Source of the DNA: an uncultured Oscillospiraceae bacterium
Lineage (GTDB): Bacteria > Bacillota > Clostridia > Oscillospirales > Oscillospiraceae
Assembly: GCA_900758315.1 (NCBI GenBank)
Contig: CAAERF010000491.1
Coordinates: forward strand, 1 to 7,432
Length of the DNA: 7,432 nt
Reading direction: 5' to 3'
Part shown: positions 6,447-7,432 of the stretch, one piece after another
Layout: the number at the start of each line of letters is the position of its first letter
How positions within the stretch are numbered: position 1 is the stretch's first letter
Notes under the pieces: model-generated
What the model saw: the letters and a program-made list of their open reading frames with translations, nothing else
Databases searched by the model: none
What the model was told of the DNA's origin: nothing
Program-made: the position numbers and the translations under genes

Positions 6447-6473
6447 ATACCATTTGCACAAATACGGCGTCCA
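6444..6473 (-). promoter_or_regulatory. Sigma-A-type promoter with extended -10
   Basis: On the minus strand TATAAT (6449-6444) is a perfect -10, preceded by TGG to give an extended TGnTATAAT. TGGACG (6473-6468) matches the -35 consensus TTGACA at 4 of 6 positions with an 18-bp spacer. Transcription would begin near 6437 and give a leader of about 50 bases before the DUF6550-like start. It is the only clear promoter I found in the window. Confidence 0.7.
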
Positions 6474-6536
6474 GGTGTGATTCCTGCCAAATATTTTTTT
6501 GCGCTATGGAAAAGCGGCAGGGCGAAATACACAAAA

Positions 6537-7082
6537 TTAAAACCTGGGAACATATTTGGCGTTGAGTTTCATGGTGATCTGCATGGGGGGCAGATGCCCG
6601 AACCCAAAGGAAAGCGGCACATCAACAGTGATTGTCCCTGTGACATTGAGCTGCGTAATGCCATCCGGCACAGACGGGGCCAGCGGAGCATTTTCTACAT
6701 CCAGGTGCAGGTCGTACAGTCGATACTCCAAATTCTCGCCGCTGTACTTTACATACTGCCCGTCCTCATACTCAATGCCCAAAACATCTTGCAGGCGGGC
6801 GTACACATTGCCGCTGGTAACATTCTGTGACCAGGACGAACCGGCAAGTTGATAGCCACCGGAGTAACCTTCACGCAAACCGGCATAGGCTTCATCCCAA
6901 TTCTCGGTGGCCACATCTACAATGGCGGACTGGACAGAATCACGCACCCCCTGCGCAACGATCATCAAGCGCATATACTCAAAGGTCACACAGGCCAGAA
7001 TCAGGCAGCAGAGGACAACGGCCAAAATCATCGGTACACCTTGACCGGATTTGCTTTTCAGGACTTCTCGGATCTTTTTCAC
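6537..7082 (-). CDS. One-pass pseudopilin-like (TadE-type) membrane protein
   Basis: A 181-aa protein with a short basic N-terminus (KKIREVLKSKSGQG), one membrane segment (about residues 16-34) and an extracellular body with beta-rich sequence. The layout, including a GQG just before the hydrophobic stretch, resembles TadE/pilin-like proteins, but the glutamate at +5 of a classical prepilin site is missing. It directly follows a DUF4320-like gene of the same design, and I infer the two proteins pair at the membrane in the conjugation apparatus. The start is uncertain: a GTG at 7082-7080 overlaps the upstream stop as GTGA and lies 10 nt after GGAGG, while a TTG at 7088-7086 lies only 4 nt from it. 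I favour the GTG; the longer form adds two residues. The family name is tentative. Confidence 0.75.
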   Translation of the reverse strand: MKKIREVLKSKSGQGVPMILAVVLCCLILACVTFEYMRLMIVAQGVRDSVQSAIVDVATENWDEAYAGLREGYSGGYQLAGSSWSQNVTSGNVYARLQDVLGIEYEDGQYVKYSGENLEYRLYDLHLDVENAPLAPSVPDGITQLNVTGTITVDVPLSFGFGHLPPMQITMKLNAKYVPRF

Positions 7083-7432
7083 TTCCAATACACCTCCGAA
7101 GTCCCGCTGGCCTTTGCTGTCAGAGTGACAGGAAAAGATGCAAACTCACCGAACAGTCCGATGTTGACGGTGGTTGTGAGGGTCACTTCCACCTCGTTGC
7201 CAAGCTGAATTTTCCCGGTGTCACTCCATGAGATATTGGGGTCGAGTCCGGTTTGCTCCCGTAAATCCGCCGCTTTTGCGCTGGTAGCAGAGCCAACCTG
7301 CCCATTGATTTCCGCTGTCCGAACCAATTCGTCCGCAAAAACATCAAGGTTCTGCTTTGCCACAAACACCGGCGCAATGCGGACCACCAAAGCCAGAACC
7401 ATTGCAATCGCCAGAACCAGGACACACACATC
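7079..7432 (-). CDS. DUF4320-like membrane protein (N-terminus cut by window edge)
   Basis: The last 117 residues are visible; the frame is open to the window edge and the true start lies beyond it. It begins inside a hydrophobic membrane segment (DVCVLVLAIAMVLALV), then shows FVAKQNLDVFADELVRTAEI, DPNISWSDTGKIQLG and a TVNIGLFGEFASFPVTL segment, ending in EVYWK. This series fits the DUF4320 family, small one-pass membrane proteins common in conjugative elements of Firmicutes. The architecture resembles pseudopilins or TadE-like proteins, with the body probably outside. Its stop overlaps the start region of the next gene, so the two are probably co-translated. The GTG at 7429 is simply the first start-type codon in view, not a supported start. 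The function is unknown beyond the link with conjugation. Confidence 0.8.
   Translation of the reverse strand, partial: DVCVLVLAIAMVLALVVRIAPVFVAKQNLDVFADELVRTAEINGQVGSATSAKAADLREQTGLDPNISWSDTGKIQLGNEVEVTLTTTVNIGLFGEFASFPVTLTAKASGTSEVYWK

Larger units (their letters stand above)
6385..6536 (-). other. Intergenic region holding the internal promoter
   Basis: This 152-base gap is the longest non-coding stretch in the window and is AT-richer than its surroundings. It holds the promoter, the dyad and, near 6392-6396, the ribosome site of the next gene. A 6-bp inverted repeat (CCTGCC/GGCAGG, 6483-6521) is also present but has a long spacer and no T-run. I see no small gene in it. Confidence 0.7.

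Noticed and set aside
6483..6521. CCTGCC/GGCAGG inverted repeat as a terminator after the pseudopilin-like gene
   Set aside because: The stem is only 6 bp, the spacer is 27 bases, and no T-run follows on either strand.

Overview
The window is part of a conjugative (type IV secretion) gene cluster, most likely from an integrative conjugative element of a gut-type Firmicute (Clostridia). This rests on a VirB4-type ATPase next to DUF4320- and DUF3846-type proteins, which I know mainly from such elements. The moderately high G+C by eye, the frequent TTG starts and the strong GGAGG ribosome binding sites (usually 7 nt before the start) fit a Clostridia host. Element and host are inferences; no integrase, relaxase or attachment site is in view.

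All nine genes are on the minus strand, so the operon reads from right to left. In order: (1) the end of a DUF4320-like membrane protein, cut by the right edge; (2) a second one-pass, pseudopilin-like membrane protein, overlapping it by a few bases; (3) a 152-base gap with the only strong promoter I can find (extended -10), overlapped by an 8-bp dyad; (4) a membrane-anchored protein with a low-complexity linker and a conserved-looking tail (DUF6550-like); (5) a near-perfect intrinsic terminator hairpin; (6) a 565-aa secreted protein with a tryptophan-rich region; (7) a DUF3846 protein; (8) a very acidic 120-aa protein, coupled to it by an ATGA overlap; (9) a second terminator-like hairpin; (10) a membrane-anchored TraC/VirB4-N-like protein; (11) a PAPS-reductase-family protein with an SGGKDST loop; (12) the VirB4 ATPase with Walker A and B motifs, running off the left edge.

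The cluster reads as a surface/pilin-like module (1-6) feeding into the ATPase core of a conjugation channel (10-12), with two small accessory cytoplasmic proteins (7-8) between. Two hairpins inside one co-directional gene string suggest graded expression by partial termination or regulated readthrough. The less expected parts are the PAPS-reductase-like enzyme inside the ATPase module, the very acidic protein, the tryptophan-rich secreted protein and the promoter/dyad. No RNA genes, CRISPR arrays, insertion sequences or plus-strand genes were found, and no gene-free stretch exceeds about 150 bases.
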